From contig CATQJL010000001.1 in NCBI GenBank assembly GCA_958299035.1, positions 24,828,653-24,892,652 on the forward strand: DNA of 64,000 nt, in the 5' to 3' direction. Positions 22,178 to 34,674 of the stretch are shown piece after piece (position 1 is the first letter of the stretch; every line of letters begins with the position of its first letter). The DNA is from Cylicocyclus nassatus (lineage: Eukaryota; Nematoda; Chromadorea; Rhabditida; Strongylidae). Position numbers and translations under genes: made by a program. The notes under the pieces were generated by a model. The model was given only the letters and a program-made list of their open reading frames with translations. It had not been told where the DNA came from and did no database searches.

Positions 22178-23391
22178 CTTTTTTGGGCCAAAAACGATAT
22201 CCAGCTTGTGAAAGCGCCACCCCTGCCGCGCCCTGATTCGAGACTTTCAGCACACTTGTCCAACTTACTCGTACTTTTGTTCAAACACGTCAATGAGGGG
22301 AGTTGAAGGCTACTGCATGACGGAGGCGCAGAAGCGGAATTAATTTAGCGGCCGTAAAGGCGGCGCGGCGCGCGCGTATCTTTACCGTTGTAGATGTAGG
22401 CCGGAAGCCGACAAAACTCAGTTGGAGCGAGTGTATGAAGGCTACGCCCCCTCACGAGCGTCTGTGACACATGCGCGAGGTCAGCTGGTTAGGGAATGAC
22501 GCTCTTTTGGCACACGCGCTGGCGCACTAATGGTGACAGCACTTATCAGAGTTCACACTGATCGCCTCGTTTTGCGAATGAAACTATTGATCCAATATGG
22601 GCTGAGCAGCGCACGGAGGAAATGTTAGATATATTGCTGTATCATACACTCTGTTATCTCTTTGTTGCATCACGTGATTACTTCTCCATAAATTTCGTAA
22701 AGTAAAGTTTCATTTTCTCACTTCAAGATCAGACCTAACAGAAGCCGAGACGGGTCAAAACGATCATACTAATGCAGAGCACCTTCTGCTGGGAAGAATG
22801 AAGGATCGTTTTTGTCGAAAATTCAAAATAATCTGACTACTCGAACTCAAAGCTTATCTAATTCGCAATGGTTTTCGTATCAGTTATCACAGCTTTCTCG
22901 TGCTTTTTTAGCGCTGTCGTTTGCCATACAGTTTAAACGGAGATACTTTATTTCTCGATAAAAAGCACAGGCGATGTCAAAAAAGTAATGGTCATTGTTA
23001 CTAACACATTACAGCTGAAATGAAGAAAAATAGAAAACCTTGACAATCGAATTTGAGACCTCACTACAAATGGCGTTCCTTGCTCGGGGGGGGGGGGAGG
23101 GGGAGGGGGCGCTCCAAATTATTTTTTATGTTGAACCTGAAAGAGTCGAATTGTAAAGAAGACGCAACTATGAATAACTCAGCTTTACCCGACATAACAT
23201 TCTTACAGTACGGTCATTCAATGGATTTCTCTTACAATTTGCTTTCCATATCATCGTCTTACACGAAGTCTGCAAGCGAAAAAGAATATATCGAAAATAT
23301 TGAAAAATCTTGTATGTAGCTGACTACATTATGACAAAATGCAAAAGCTCCATATCACTCGAGAACGCAAATTTTTTCTAACCCAGTTACC

Positions 23392-23591
23392 TAATTTCAC
23401 GCGTATAAGGCGCACCGAATTTTCAAGCGAGCCGCTCAGCCGCTTCACTTATTCCGGAAAGAAATCCTTACATCGTACGATTCTCTCAAGCAATATACAG
23501 CACGTTATAGGGTCTTTTGGTTGTAAAGCCCTTTGGCTTGTCTGGCTGATTTTGAAAAAAAAATCCCCTGCGCCTTATACGCGTGAAATTA
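23392..23591. mobile_element. 200-bp MITE with 23-bp perfect terminal inverted repeats
   Basis: TAATTTCACGCGTATAAGGC begins the left end (23392-23414) and the exact complement closes the right end (23569-23591). The interior has no coding capacity. A target duplication beyond the symmetric ends cannot be told apart. Confidence 0.7.
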
Positions 23592-23785
23592 TGACACACT
23601 ATGTGTGTCGTTGAGATGGCTACTATTTTGTGTTAAACCCACTTTGGGAGTTTTCTTTTGTACTGAGTCTAAACACAACCTCTAGTGTTTTTGTCAGCAT
23701 TCCAGTGTTACTGTAGGTGTACTGTAGATGGAATTGTGCGTGATTTTATCCAAAAATGATGACTGGTCCTCGAAACGCCTTGGTC

Positions 23786-23801
23786 GTCAATGTGTTAACT
23801 A
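23786..23801. mobile_element. Solo end of a piggyBac-like element
   Basis: GTCGTCAATGTG followed by TTAA matches the right terminus of the element at 34675-35544. The TTAA directly outside the end supports a piggyBac-type target site. The other end was not found nearby. Confidence 0.45.
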
Positions 23802-23816
23802 TGAAACAACCTAATA

Positions 23817-24387
23817 TTAGGTATTGAGTTATTTTTTTAATGAGGTTTTTTCATTCGATAGAAAAAATTATGCTCATTACAATGGTACCTTTCCCATTGA
23901 TTGAAACGAAAAAGATCGTTAGGAGCAAGTAAAGAGAATTCCTTCACTTTTGCAATTTTTGAGCATGCCCAAAAAGCCTAAAAACGTCACAGAAAAGACG
24001 AGAAAGTCATGGACATGGGTTTTGTGGCCTTCTTTTTCTAGCTGAGCAAAAATCGTGCCAATCGAGAGCAATTTTGTTTTTCGTGATTTTTTCGGGTTTT
24101 CGGGCCTGCGCTTTTCACGAAAATCAAAATCGCTCTCGATTAGCACGATTTCATCCAGTTAAAAAGAGATGGTCACAAAACCCATGTTCATGACTTTCCC
24201 GTCTTTTCTGTGACGTTTTTAGGCTTTTTTGAGCATGCTCAAAAATTGCAAAATTGAAGGAATTCTCTTTATTTGCTTCTAGCTCTCGATCTTTTTCGTT
24301 TCAATTAATGGGAAAGGTACCACTGTAATGTGCATAATTTTCGCTATCAAATGAAAATACCTCATCATAAAATACCTCGATACCTAA
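23817..24387. mobile_element. 570-bp palindromic MITE
   Basis: The arms are inverted copies over nearly the whole length (23840-24090 against 24115-24365). The ends read TTAGGTATTGAG and CTCGATACCTAA, with TA outside the left end. Inside are paired blocks such as GGTACCTTTCCCATTGATTG and AAACGTCACAGAAAAGACG. Non-autonomous; probably in the same broad class as the other TTAGG-ended elements. Confidence 0.65.
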
Positions 24388-25319
24388 CAAATTTTTGTGA
24401 CTCAGCTCGAAAAATGCCACTCTTGACTGATTCTCTTCAACTGCTTGTAACTCTCGAAGTTTCTCAAAATAATTCACGTCGGAGACACTGCTGTAAAGAG
24501 CATGGATTCCTCTTTCGAATTTTCATAACTTCAGCGTATTCCATCGAGAGCAAAGAAGTTATGATTTTTTGAAAATGATGGGCAAGAACTTTTGGACCCT
24601 CCTAATGTATTGAAAAATTTGTTGTCGAAATCTTCCAATAACTCGACCAAGTGATTTGACCGTTTGTTACAGATGACGGATAGCATAAAATCTCACATCT
24701 TTGGCAAATAAATGGGCTAGTCTTGTCGCACTCCTATCCTATCTAGTTCGTTGAATTAGAGAAAAGCTTTGTGTTTTTTGATTTGTGCCAGAGAGGTTTT
24801 TATGGTGGACCTTTATTGCCCAACGTTTCGACAAATATCGTCTTCTTCGGAGGCCTGAAAGGGATTGCAGTTTTGTATTCGTCAGTCTATACGACCAAAC
24901 ACCTTCTCTAACTTGCGGTGTTTAGACCTCGTCTAGGTACAACGTACTGGAAAACAATCTAAAGTGGAGTCACCAACCTTCAGTCCACCGTGGAGCCAGT
25001 AGTCCGCACGACTGTGAGGGACATCACTGAGGGGTACTTAGTGAATCAAAGCTATATATACAGTCTGCAGTTATAGATGACATAAATGATATGAAGGGCA
25101 AGAGGTCACTAGTCATTATCAAGCATTCATTTTTATTATTTGTCTTCAAATTTTCGGCAGATATCCATGCTGCTTCTAATGTCTTTCTTGCCGAAATTTC
25201 AGTCTCATACGCTAATATCGTGCATTTTACATTGAAGTCGTCACCAGCACCATTAGGAGGGGGGGGGGTGAAAGGGGAGAGGAAAGTGGTTCGCTTCATG
25301 CTTTACACATTGCAACAGA

Positions 25320-25686
25320 TACGAAATTTTGAAATTTGGAAGTGGCAGGTGGTGTAGATCGAAGCGTTCGATATGATAGTTCGACCTGACGCTTACCTAT
25401 AAGTACTTATCTTCAACCCGCATGCTGATCAAACAAATATTATAGAAATAAATTATTACAAAGCATTTTGATTTGAACGCATCCTACTAGGGTGGCAGCT
25501 GCTTTGCCTATTTGGAAAAACTGGTCGTTATTTGAACGTCCGTAGTAACATGACTTTAGCTATTACATGACAACCAAAGTCAAAATAGTGAAGGGCAGGT
25601 GGACGACATGGTGCACTCCGAGTGCTAACAAATGTGGTAAATGCACATTTTTTTACTGGCACCAAGAAAGGCAGAGAAGAGAAATA
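25320..25686. repeat. Dispersed/duplicated unit, copy 2 (interrupted by a MITE)
   Basis: It follows the landmark order of 17140-17790 (GGCAGGTGGTGTAGA, CGACCTGACGCTTACC, CATGCTGATCAAACAAA, AAGTCAAAATAGTGAAGGGC, GACATGGTGCAC) up to the TA at 25685, and resumes after the MITE at 26580 (TATTTGCCAAAT to AAATTCTAAGGCGT, 26665). Confidence 0.65.
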
Positions 25687-26579
25687 TTAGGTTGTCCCGA
25701 AAGTTTTGTCGGTTTTTTTCATCGCTCACTAAAATCCAGAGAACACCAATCCATGGACGACCTAGGTATCACTAGGTATCACTCGATTCATATTTTTATC
25801 CTCTTTCTTATAATTATATTTGCTCTTTGATCTACTGTGTCTTTGCAATTTTAACTCCATGGCTTTTTGAGCAACTCAACACCAACGCCAAATCAGCCTA
25901 AATTTTAAAAATTTTTCTTCCGCAATTTTCAAAGAGTGCTAGTAACTTTTGTGTAGAGCAAATTTTTTTCTACCTTTTGCTTATTTTAAATCACATGGCC
26001 CACGTTTATCAAGTCCATTATAATTATTCATTTGAGAAAAACCGCGGCTTTTTGATTATGTCTACCACGTAAAATTTCCGAAAATCCAAAAAGCTGTTTT
26101 TTCATGGCAAATCAGGCTTGCTTAGGTTGCATAAATAATGATTAATAAGATTCAAGTTCTAATTCGCAAAAATTCCTAAAGCTTTTATGTTTTTGCTGCA
26201 GTTGCGTGCTTCATGACTTAGCCAAAAATCAAGACCTCCGAAGAAATAATTTTTCAAAGCTAAAAACAGCAGACTGGGAGAATCTAAAACAATACCTTGT
26301 AGTCCGAGAGCTGCCCTATTCGATACATACATACTTAACCCTTTCCAAAAGTTTGGAATGAAATTTTCAAAATTTAGCTTAACTTTGAGCAGATAAAATT
26401 GACGGGTGGAGAATTTGACGGTTATCAAAAAAAGCAGAAAGATTTTTGGCATAGAAATGTAATTATAAGAAAGACAAGGAAAAGATACATCGAATGCATG
26501 TTGACGCTCGTTCAGATCTTTATTGTGCATGATTTTATGGTGGTTTGAAAAAACCGACAAAACTTTTGGGACAACCTAA
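25687..26579. mobile_element. Tc1/mariner-type MITE, 893 bp
   Basis: The ends TTAGGTTGTCCCGAAAGTTT and the complement ending TTTTGGGACAACCTAA are flanked by TA (25685-25686 and 26580-26581). It interrupts a repeat unit known intact at 17140 and 37165, which confirms the borders. The minus-strand ORF at 26159-26560 (133 aa) has no transposase motifs. Confidence 0.85.
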
Positions 26580-27480
26580 TATATTTGCCAAATCTTTCGT
26601 GGGATGGATTTCCTAGCTAGACTTTGAGATTTTAAAACTCATTACCTGTTAAATTCTAAGGCGTCCAGGAACGCAAGGGGATATCGTTTTCGCCGGGTCT
26701 GGGACTGAGCACCGCCAAAATCACAGAAAATTGAATCAAAACAGAATCACGCTTCTCCAAAATTGCCCATTCAGATATCATCATTATATTGGAAAGTCAA
26801 GACAAAACCATTACTCACATGCTATAAAGCGCTCGCCCAGCGCGATAATTCAATTCATGATCCAAACAAAGCGATTGCTTTATTCACAAGTAAAGCGCAA
26901 GGATGTGACACCACTTTTTGTGCACGTGTTGGTGAGACCTGATTTGGCCAAAACATTGAGAAATTAAGCGAATAAGAGCTGCTATTAACTACGTTCAATC
27001 AGCGGAAACGTTCCAGCTAAGTACCAGCTGAACTTGGCTCGACCCCATATAACTTTGGTTTTCACAAACTAGATCTAAAGCCCAAGAGTCACGTAAGTAC
27101 GCAAACGGTTTAGTACACTTTCCTCTGGGCTTTTTATACTTTTTGGAAAAGTTTCTTTGGCGGCGCAGTCTGCTGCTACCCCAGACGTACGTGCGAATCC
27201 ATTTTTTCACATCCATTCTCACTTATCTTTCTTTTCCCGATCTTCATCTGTGTGTGTTTCTGTTTGTTTTCTCTTTTAGCTAACTTTCTTTCTGAGAGGC
27301 CCCAGTCTATTAAAGTTTTCGGTTTTGGTTACGCGATTTCTGATTTCAAAGAAAAAAATTCTTTTCCAGTTCTTACATCTTCCCATTCATTCCATGTTCA
27401 CTTACGCCGACCTTCTGCACAATGTCGTCTGACATCTTCAAGTCCCGCTATTCGTTAGCCCTCTCATCATTTTCTTCGCA

Positions 27481-27575
27481 GGGGAGAAGGAGAGGTGGAC
27501 AGATAGGGAGAGGAGGGGAAAGGTGGGGGGGGGGGGGAGTGGAGGGTGAGGGGGGAGGGGGAGGGGAGGGACAAG
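27481..27575 (+). repeat. G/A-only strand, G-quadruplex-prone tract
   Basis: About 95 bp almost wholly of G and A, including a run of 13 G at about 27526-27538. The paralogous segment at 43092-43190 also keeps a G/A-rich tract with many GGG runs at the same place, so it is older than the duplication. Confidence 0.7.
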
Positions 27576-27646
27576 TGCGTTTGGTTTCAATCTATGGCCG
27601 TGGAGTGAAACGAGTACGACGCAGAGGGTGATAGAAAACGCAGAGG

Positions 27647-28201
27647 ATGGTAAAACTTTTCAAAATCTCTGGAACTAATAGTAAAAGAGGGGTTGCTTTC
27701 ACTGTTCCAGGGCTGAACGAAGGTCGAAGGGGACCTCGAATTCGCGAAAATCAAAGAGGAACTTTGCTTTACAAACTCTCTCATTCCAACGCGTATCGAG
27801 CCCTGTTTGGACGTTCTCTAAGTTACTTAAGTTTTTTTTCTTTAATCTTGACATGTGGTCTTGCTTTCTGCAAAGCCTGCAAAACATATAGAGACTCGAG
27901 AGCATGTTTCGGAGAGCTTCGATGTCAGTCTTTTAATACCAAATGCCTAATTTTGCCTGCTCATCCTGCATACACTCCTTTCAAACACTATCAGAACAAG
28001 ATGCACTGTTACCATTGTGGTATCTTTCCCAGAAAACATTCTCAACCTGCAAAAGAAAAACAAGAACTCTCTCTCAAAAAAAAATCCATGGTTCTTCCTC
28101 TTCTCTTACTCCACGTTAAAGCCACAAACGCCATTGACTTTTACAACTTATTTTTCGTGGCTCGGCGATGGAGGAAGTATCGTGCTAGAGATTGGGTGTA
28201 G
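27647..28201 (+). CDS. Possible exon of a cysteine-containing protein (paralogue of 43545-43677)
   Basis: The ORF is open for 184 codons, but only the part from about 27875 has support. KACKTYRDSRACFGE to AYTPFKHYQNK aligns with NCSFVEKV to AYNPLKDNQIK in the second copy, keeping CxxxC and the AY-P-K ending. The second copy has a clean acceptor (CCTTTTGCAG) directly ahead, whereas here the same place reads TTTCTGCAAAG, so the splice site may be lost. The residues before 27875 and after about 28003 probably are not coding. Function is unknown; a degenerate gene copy is equally likely. Confidence 0.3.
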   Translation: MVKLFKISGTNSKRGVAFTVPGLNEGRRGPRIRENQRGTLLYKLSHSNAYRALFGRSLSYLSFFSLILTCGLAFCKACKTYRDSRACFGELRCQSFNTKCLILPAHPAYTPFKHYQNKMHCYHCGIFPRKHSQPAKEKQELSLKKKSMVLPLLLLHVKATNAIDFYNLFFVARRWRKYRARDWV

Positions 28202-28878
28202 TTGTGCAGTTCTGTGAAGGGAAAAAAGAGTTTGACAGCAACAATCTTACTCAGCTTCACACACTTTCGTAAGTGACATCTACTTGGTCGAAGTTTTATG
28301 AATATGATACTAGAACGGAAGAGCAGCATAGATTTCACTTTTGCAAAATCGTAGAATCTACAAAAAAAGGCTAAGTATGTCTCTAACGTACACTACAACT
28401 GCCGTACCTTGATAACAGCTACAACGTTTCATCTTTTATGATTAAGAAAACCGAGTCATTCTGAACGACCTGGTGCAAGAGTAAGCTATTGTCAAATGCC
28501 GCTGTCAATCAACGTGTACGAAAGCGTCTACAAGAATCTGTGTTCCTTTCAATAACATACATCCAGACCATGTCGAAAGGTCTCGTTCTAAGGATGCAAA
28601 AATGCCTTTTTTCCTAGCATTCCAAACTCTGTGAAGTTCGAGGACTTCAGCGCGACGATGAGATCTAGATAAGACAAATTCTCAGATGCCTAATTGCTTA
28701 GACCTTGCCTCAAACTTGTGTCTGATAAGTCATCACTGCAACTAAAACTCATTTTACATTTTTTTTCAGTTATACATCTATCGTAAGTCCAAGTAAAAGT
28801 GCTTCGCACCCAAAGCGACGCCTGAAAGACGCGTACGCCATGCTCCCAGGTTACTCATGACTAACCCATATGACCTAC

Positions 28879-29148
28879 TAGTTGGCAAACCCGGCTCCGC
28901 CCGGTCCTTTCAATAACATATTTGTAATCAGCATGCTTACCCCTTGTGCCAACTCCCAGCCCCGTAGCTCAAATTTTGCAAAAAATCGATAAAATCGATA
29001 TCCATCGATAACGAAAAGTAGCCTATGACACGCTCCCCGCCCAAAGCATATGTGTGCCAAGTTTGGTCCAAATCGGTTCAGAAATAAAATTTTCTGTTCC
29101 GCACATACGTACATACATACAGAAAGACATTCAGCTTCATTTATAAGA
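28879..29148 (+). mobile_element. RTE-like LINE/SINE 3' tail, copy 2
   Basis: It contains AACCCGGCTCCGCCCGG, TGCCAACTCCCAGCCCCGTA, ATCGATAAAATCGATATCC and GTGCCAAGTTTGGTCC, then ACATACGTACATACATACAG. It is the same family and orientation as 12868-13227. Confidence 0.55.
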
Positions 29149-29277
29149 AAACTGCATTCTCATCACTTCCATCGTTAAAACTTCGTTTCAGACACCTGCA
29201 TGCATCCACTATAGCATCAGACAACCCAGATGACTCCCCGTATCCGACTGCTAGCTATAAAAATTTTTCGAAGTGTT

Positions 29278-29450
29278 AAATAGAAAAAATAGAAAAAAAT
29301 GATAGAAAATAATAGAGAATAATAACGATAGAAAAAAATAATAGAAAAAATATAACAGAAAAATAATAGAAAAATAAATAAAATGAATAAATGCAATAAA
29401 ATAAACAAAAATAAATGAATAATTATATATAATAGAAAAATGGACTTCGT
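29278..29450. repeat. Low-complexity A-rich (TAGAAAAA)n stretch
   Basis: Repetition of ATAGAAAAAA and AATAAATAA words with no other information. ORFs across it are artefacts of composition. Confidence 0.8.
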
Positions 29451-32160
29451 ACGCCATCGGAGCCCATGACTGTCGTAAGTAACACCGCCATGCCGGCTGC
29501 CGTCACTAGTGTTGACGCGTGTACGTCCATAATAGATCAGAAATATCTTTCAAGACATTCAGAATCTTTTGCGATAGAAATACTGGTGTTTTCTCATCTA
29601 AAAAACTAAGACGAGAATCGAAGAAATAGTTAGAGACGGACGATTGTTATTGTTTACCGTATTTCCCTTATTCTGCTTGTTAGCCAATTCTGGATGTCAT
29701 ATTTAAGGCACAAGGAAAAATGTCCTTGATAGCATAGAGACTAAACTAATTTCACTAAATGTTGCACATATGAACCGAAGACTGAAGACCGTAACAAGTA
29801 TCTGAATGTTGTTTTAGTTCGTAATGAATGCACATGATTGTTAGTTTATTTTATGAATCCTGCATAAAAACTGGTGAGAAATTGATTGTAGGGCCGTTCA
29901 GAAAACGGTCTCATTGTAATATGTACAGCTTTTAACAAGTGTTGTAATTATCAACGCAGATTTTATCTGTAATCGAGCACAAAATTTTCAAATTTATTAT
30001 TTCTAGAAACATCATCAACACCAAGTTTTCTCTGTGAGCAGATCATGCAATCATAATCTTTCTATACAAAAATCAGAAAATTTGCTTAAATCAGAAAAGT
30101 CGTGTACTTGGGCTTTCGTGCACGTTGATTCCACTACACTACTTCTCACGAATGTTATCGGTTTTAACGGAGTAATCACATTTTTGGCAAATGCTGGGAA
30201 AGCACCCATTACGGTTTACCTTGGATAGCTTTGGAAAGAAGCTTCACAGTAAGGTGAAGTTTCATATTCAAAATCAGCGGCTTCCATTCCCATAGTATGA
30301 GAGTATTGTCTTGTCTGGTTTTGTTTCGAAGCAGCATGTGGTCTTCAAGCCTAAAATCCTTGTCGAAGTTCCGTACCGTAATCCTATATTAACGAAGAGC
30401 GACCGGTGATTTGACCCAAACTGCAGATCTAAGTTGAACCTCGCTCTACAGATGGTTTCTCAAGTTCGACGAAGTACAACCTCTCCCAATCCCAACCAGG
30501 CCAGAATTGGCATTGCGGGAACCCGTGTCGCGGGGGTATTGCATTGCGTCTACGGCTACCTAGTCTGCTCTCTCCTCAATGTCTTTGCTTTCTGCGACTG
30601 CGCGTGTATGCGGCGCAAACCCCTAGCTTGCGAAAACGCAAATTCACCCGACGGTTCGGCCTAGGTTCGATTGGGGCAGATTGTACATGAAAGCAAGGAA
30701 AGTTTTTAACGGTGTTCACATTTTTGGGACACCCTGTATAGAGCAATAATATGTGCATGTGGGTGTCAGGTGTGTCAAACGATTTTGTGCATGAACCAGT
30801 TGCACTGAAATTCGCACATAAATTTGATGCAGGCTGTCATTACAGGCTATTTTTCGCGGTGATCTAGGTCCTTAGATTGATTTATCGATTTGCTTGTTAA
30901 CATCTAAAGGGATGAAAGCGTTCTTGTGTTGAAAGAGTATTTTCTGTGTCATATAAAACGAGCGATAAAGCTTTCCGATTCCAAAGTGGCCAGGATGTGG
31001 TGGTGCAAACGGTGCATGTGCAAAGAGGGTAAGTATCTGCTTTCGGAAGCACGGGAGCATAGGCTCTGCCGTGAAGATGTGGATTTTGACAAATATGACG
31101 GGTTGTTGTGAAGAAGTGGAACGGAGTGGTGAGTATTACCAGGTTAAGCCGACAGGGAGCCCCAGGTAATCCGGACATTCAGCTAGTCAAAAATAAAATT
31201 AGAATTCATTTCAAAGCATACTTTGGCTGGCAAAATGTATGAAGTCTATCTCCAATCGGGACAGGTTGTTTTCGTTGAAATTGTTCAGCGAGAAGATGAT
31301 CACACATGTATGAGCACAGTTAAGTACCCTGGGTAGCAGAGCTTGGCGTTCCTTTAATGAATTAGAAACTGTTCAAAGGCAAATTATATACACCCCGAGA
31401 TATAAACATTTGGGCTGGAGGGACTTTGTAAGCTAGCTTAGTTACCTTTACCTTAAAACTGATTCCACAACTGGAGTCAGTTTTGGGGTAAATCTGTAAT
31501 TATTATACTTTTCTTACTAAGCTTTTGAACTTTGGGATTTTTCCTCCACGCCTTTCACACTTTAATGTGAAGGGTTTAAAAATTCAAATGGAACGTATCA
31601 AAACTTTCTAGAAGAATGAAAAAATGGTGGCAAGTGATTTTAATAATAGGTATTTCGATATTAGTTCCATATAATCAATCTTTAGGTTGAACCGAATGTT
31701 TGACGCATCATTTTCAAAAAATTGCAGCTTAGACAGTCTCAGTCTTTTTCTTTGCCGTACAGGTTTGTTATGGTAGTACTTATAACATAATTGCAGCTTA
31801 CTTCTATCACGATAATTTAGCATAAAAAGTGCCATCAGAAAGAGTAGGTCATTTGCTTTCTAATGATATTTTGCCTGCTCTTATCTTTGCTCTGGTCGCA
31901 AAGATAAAAATGGGAAAAGGCAAATCACTTCAGGTTCGGAATTTTGAGGCAAGCTCGTTAAAAAATAATAACGAGCTTGCCTCAAATCCAAAACTGCGCC
32001 ATAAAATTCAAAACAGTCAATATCCTAAACTATTTGACCCTCTCTTTCTACGGGAGCAAAAGTCGCGCTGGTCAAGCTATTTTTTGAGAAGTTATGATTT
32101 TTGAGAAAAAATGGTAAAAACTCAATTTTCCCAAAAACCGATTATATGGCATTTTTTCTC
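29451..32160. other. Mostly unexplained, gene-free sequence
   Basis: No conserved exon was recognised. At 30470-30690 there is a GC-rich repeat whose parts recur inverted at 38375-38480 and 39350-39490 (CCAATCCCAACCAGGCCAGA, GCGCAAACCCCTAGC, GCAGATTGTACATGA). A mariner-type end (GGGACACCCTGTATA) follows at 30727-30741. A perfect 18-bp hairpin lies at 31943-31986. Confidence 0.45.
31943..31986. repeat. Perfect 18-bp hairpin, 8-nt loop
   Basis: TTTGAGGCAAGCTCGTTA (31943-31960) and its exact complement (31969-31986). Part of the arm recurs at 32290-32310 (GGGCTTGCTTCAAAATTCC), hinting at a larger decayed palindromic element. Confidence 0.7.
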
Positions 32161-34674
32161 GAAAACCTTTTCATAATCTTTTTAAGAAGAGCTCGATAAG
32201 CGCGAATTTTGCTCAGCTAAAAAGAGGGGATCAAAAAACCTAGGTTAGTGACTCTTTTCGATTTTATTGTACAGTTTCGGAATTTTTAACGGGCTTGCTT
32301 CAAAATTCCGAAATTGAACTAATTTCGTTTACACAATTTTATCTGTGCACACAAAGCATGAGAGAGAGAAAGCAAGGTGTAATCAAAAAGTGCATGAGTT
32401 ACTCTTTCTAGTAGTCTTTTTGTAATGGAAAACTCTAGTGACAGGAAGAAATTACGATTTTTCGGAAATGGTGCAACAGAACTTTCGGTTTATTTTATGT
32501 TAACCAAAAATGCGACTACACAATTCAGAAAGCTTATAAAAGATATAGAGAGTTGTAGGAACATGCCTGAAGATTCCGTTTACACAAATTTTTTGGATTT
32601 TTTGTATGTGTTTTGGCCTAACTCAGAGTGGCTTCTGTAATTGGTTTTCACCGTAATCTTATAGTAATAAGAAGCAATCGGTTAGCTCCATACTGTGACT
32701 GAGTCAAAATCATCTCTACAAAAGAGTGCTTTGAGAGCTGAAAGAGACATTGTATTGGGTAGTTCCAATAGTAAAACTTTTTTGTAAAAAGGTCAAGCTG
32801 CTCTTGTTTTTCTGGCAGTTTTAAAGTACTTTTCGAATAGAGCGAATCAAGCTTTACAGAAAGCCGCCAGCGACCGCTTAAGTCGTGATCCAGGTAAAAT
32901 TTTGAACCGAAATCGAAAACAACTTCATCACCCGGAAGTAGTGAATAGTAAAGTAGTAGAAGTAGTAAATATAGGTAAAGCCTTGCAGTGTTACCTCTTA
33001 TGATCAAAACGCACATGTTCAATCAGCCAAAGTAGCAGCGAAAAACTTAGCCGTTTCACCACAATTAGCAATTACCACACAGTTTTTAGAAGTATTGAGA
33101 AAAAAACGAAAGCGATTTCTGCTGTTATGGCACTTAATTTGCCAGTAATCAACTCTTCACTTATACTGCTTATCGTTAATTTCAGACTTTGAACTTAGCA
33201 AGATGCCAGGAAAGGTTATTTACGCTGCAAAATTTCTTTAATAAGAAGATCTCATCAGAAGCCATAGTCAAGAATTAGAATGGATGTAGACTGTCAAAAA
33301 GCTCAAAAATAAAAACAAGTCTAAAATGTCTAAGGCTTTAATTAGTTACCTTGCTAATCGATCTTATGTGAGCGTGTTATTGAGTTGTGAAAATATCGAA
33401 AATCGCAAAGGCTCTTTTACACAGCTAAGACCTTAATTATTTATTCGATTAGGCAACTGACAATAATTTAAAAATGAAATCTGCCCTTTAGGTGTACAAG
33501 ATTAAACAGTTATGCTTATACATATTTATGAATCTTTATAATGTATTTATAACAGATTGAGCTTATTTTTTCATAATTGATATTTAGTGCATGCCCCTAC
33601 TTCAACAGTCCAAATGAAGCCGATTCCTAGTACAGTATGCTGTTTTCGGCAAATTTATGTTAGACAGTACTTGCTCAGAAATTTCTCAATACGTTTTTAG
33701 TCATTTTTTTCTAATTAATCAAATTTTGTAAAGGTCAACAGATCAGAGGGAGTGAATGCTCAAGCTGTAAGCTGAAGAATTATCATGATAGGAGAACTAC
33801 CTTCAGTGAGCTAGGAAGCGATGGTAGACTCTAATGCGCTTAAGAAGTAGGGCTTGGCACATGTGGATTTATGAGCAAGATGGTATCGTTTTTGGGACAA
33901 AATGGCCGAAGAAACGCATTTTAGGTTACGTTTCTTTTAGTCAACTTTTCGTTTTATTAGCGATCTTTACGTTTATGGTTTAGGTTGAAGGGGGACTTCT
34001 TAAAATTTTAGTAAAGTTAAAGGGGACGTCTTTTTTTGCATTTTTTTTTGCATTTGAAGGCCAGTTTTTGCCAAGTCCTGCTGAGAAGAGTGATCAACTT
34101 AATTTTTTCTCCCTGTCCTATCTAAGCTCATCTGCTACTTATCTCCTTCACTAAGTCACACCAAAGTGGCAGCTGTTCAGATACATCATATTTTTGATGT
34201 GCCGATATGGCACGTGGCAATGTCAGACCGAAGTAGTTTAGAGTGAAAAATAGAAAGGAAATATTGTAAAGCTAGTATACACACATGCTCAATAAAAATC
34301 TCCACCTACATAACAAAGTACTACAATAAACCATGTGCCTACACATCACGGTCTTGCATAGAGCATTTGACTTTCTTTCAAATTCATTTTTTGGCATAAA
34401 ACAGTTTCGAATTTGAGCTTTAAACTCTAGAAACATCGGTCAACAGGCCTCTGTAAGTTAGTCTGTAAAGGTTGTACTGTTCTTCACATCACAAGTAATT
34501 ACTCCGCCAAAAAGCGAGTGAAGAATCCTGTCTGGGTAACTGGAGTGTATAGAATGGAGCCTCTGCTTGTTGACCACGGCTAAAAATAGTCTTTGTGTTG
34601 GTGCTACAAATGTTACTGAGCGAATACGAGATGATTTTGGAGAATTTTTATCTTCCCTAAGCATCAACCTTTAA

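Larger units (their letters stand above)
26660..28400. repeat. Segmental duplication, second segment (partner 41130-44020)
   Basis: Paired landmarks are GGGGATATCGTTTTCGCCGGG (26674, in two parts) with the version at 41136, TTTTTGTGCACGTGTTGGTGAG (26910) with 41350, the purine/G-rich tract 27481-27575 with 43092-43190, GGAGTGAAACGAGTACGACG (27602) with 43226, AGAGGAACTTTGCTTTA with 43428, and CACACTTTCGTAAGTGACA (28258) with 43928. Order and strand are the same. Confidence 0.65.

Noticed and set aside
26159..26560. 133-aa ORF inside the MITE at 25687-26579 as a transposase remnant
   Set aside because: No D-D-E/D motif or helix-turn-helix pattern; AT-rich hydrophobic translation.
29217..29457. 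Phe/Tyr-rich hydrophobic ORFs resembling membrane proteins
   Set aside because: Artefact of the (TAGAAAAA)n stretch read on the minus strand.
30640..30690. GGTTCGATT-like B-box suggesting a tRNA or tRNA-derived SINE
   Set aside because: No A-box at the right distance and no cloverleaf could be drawn.
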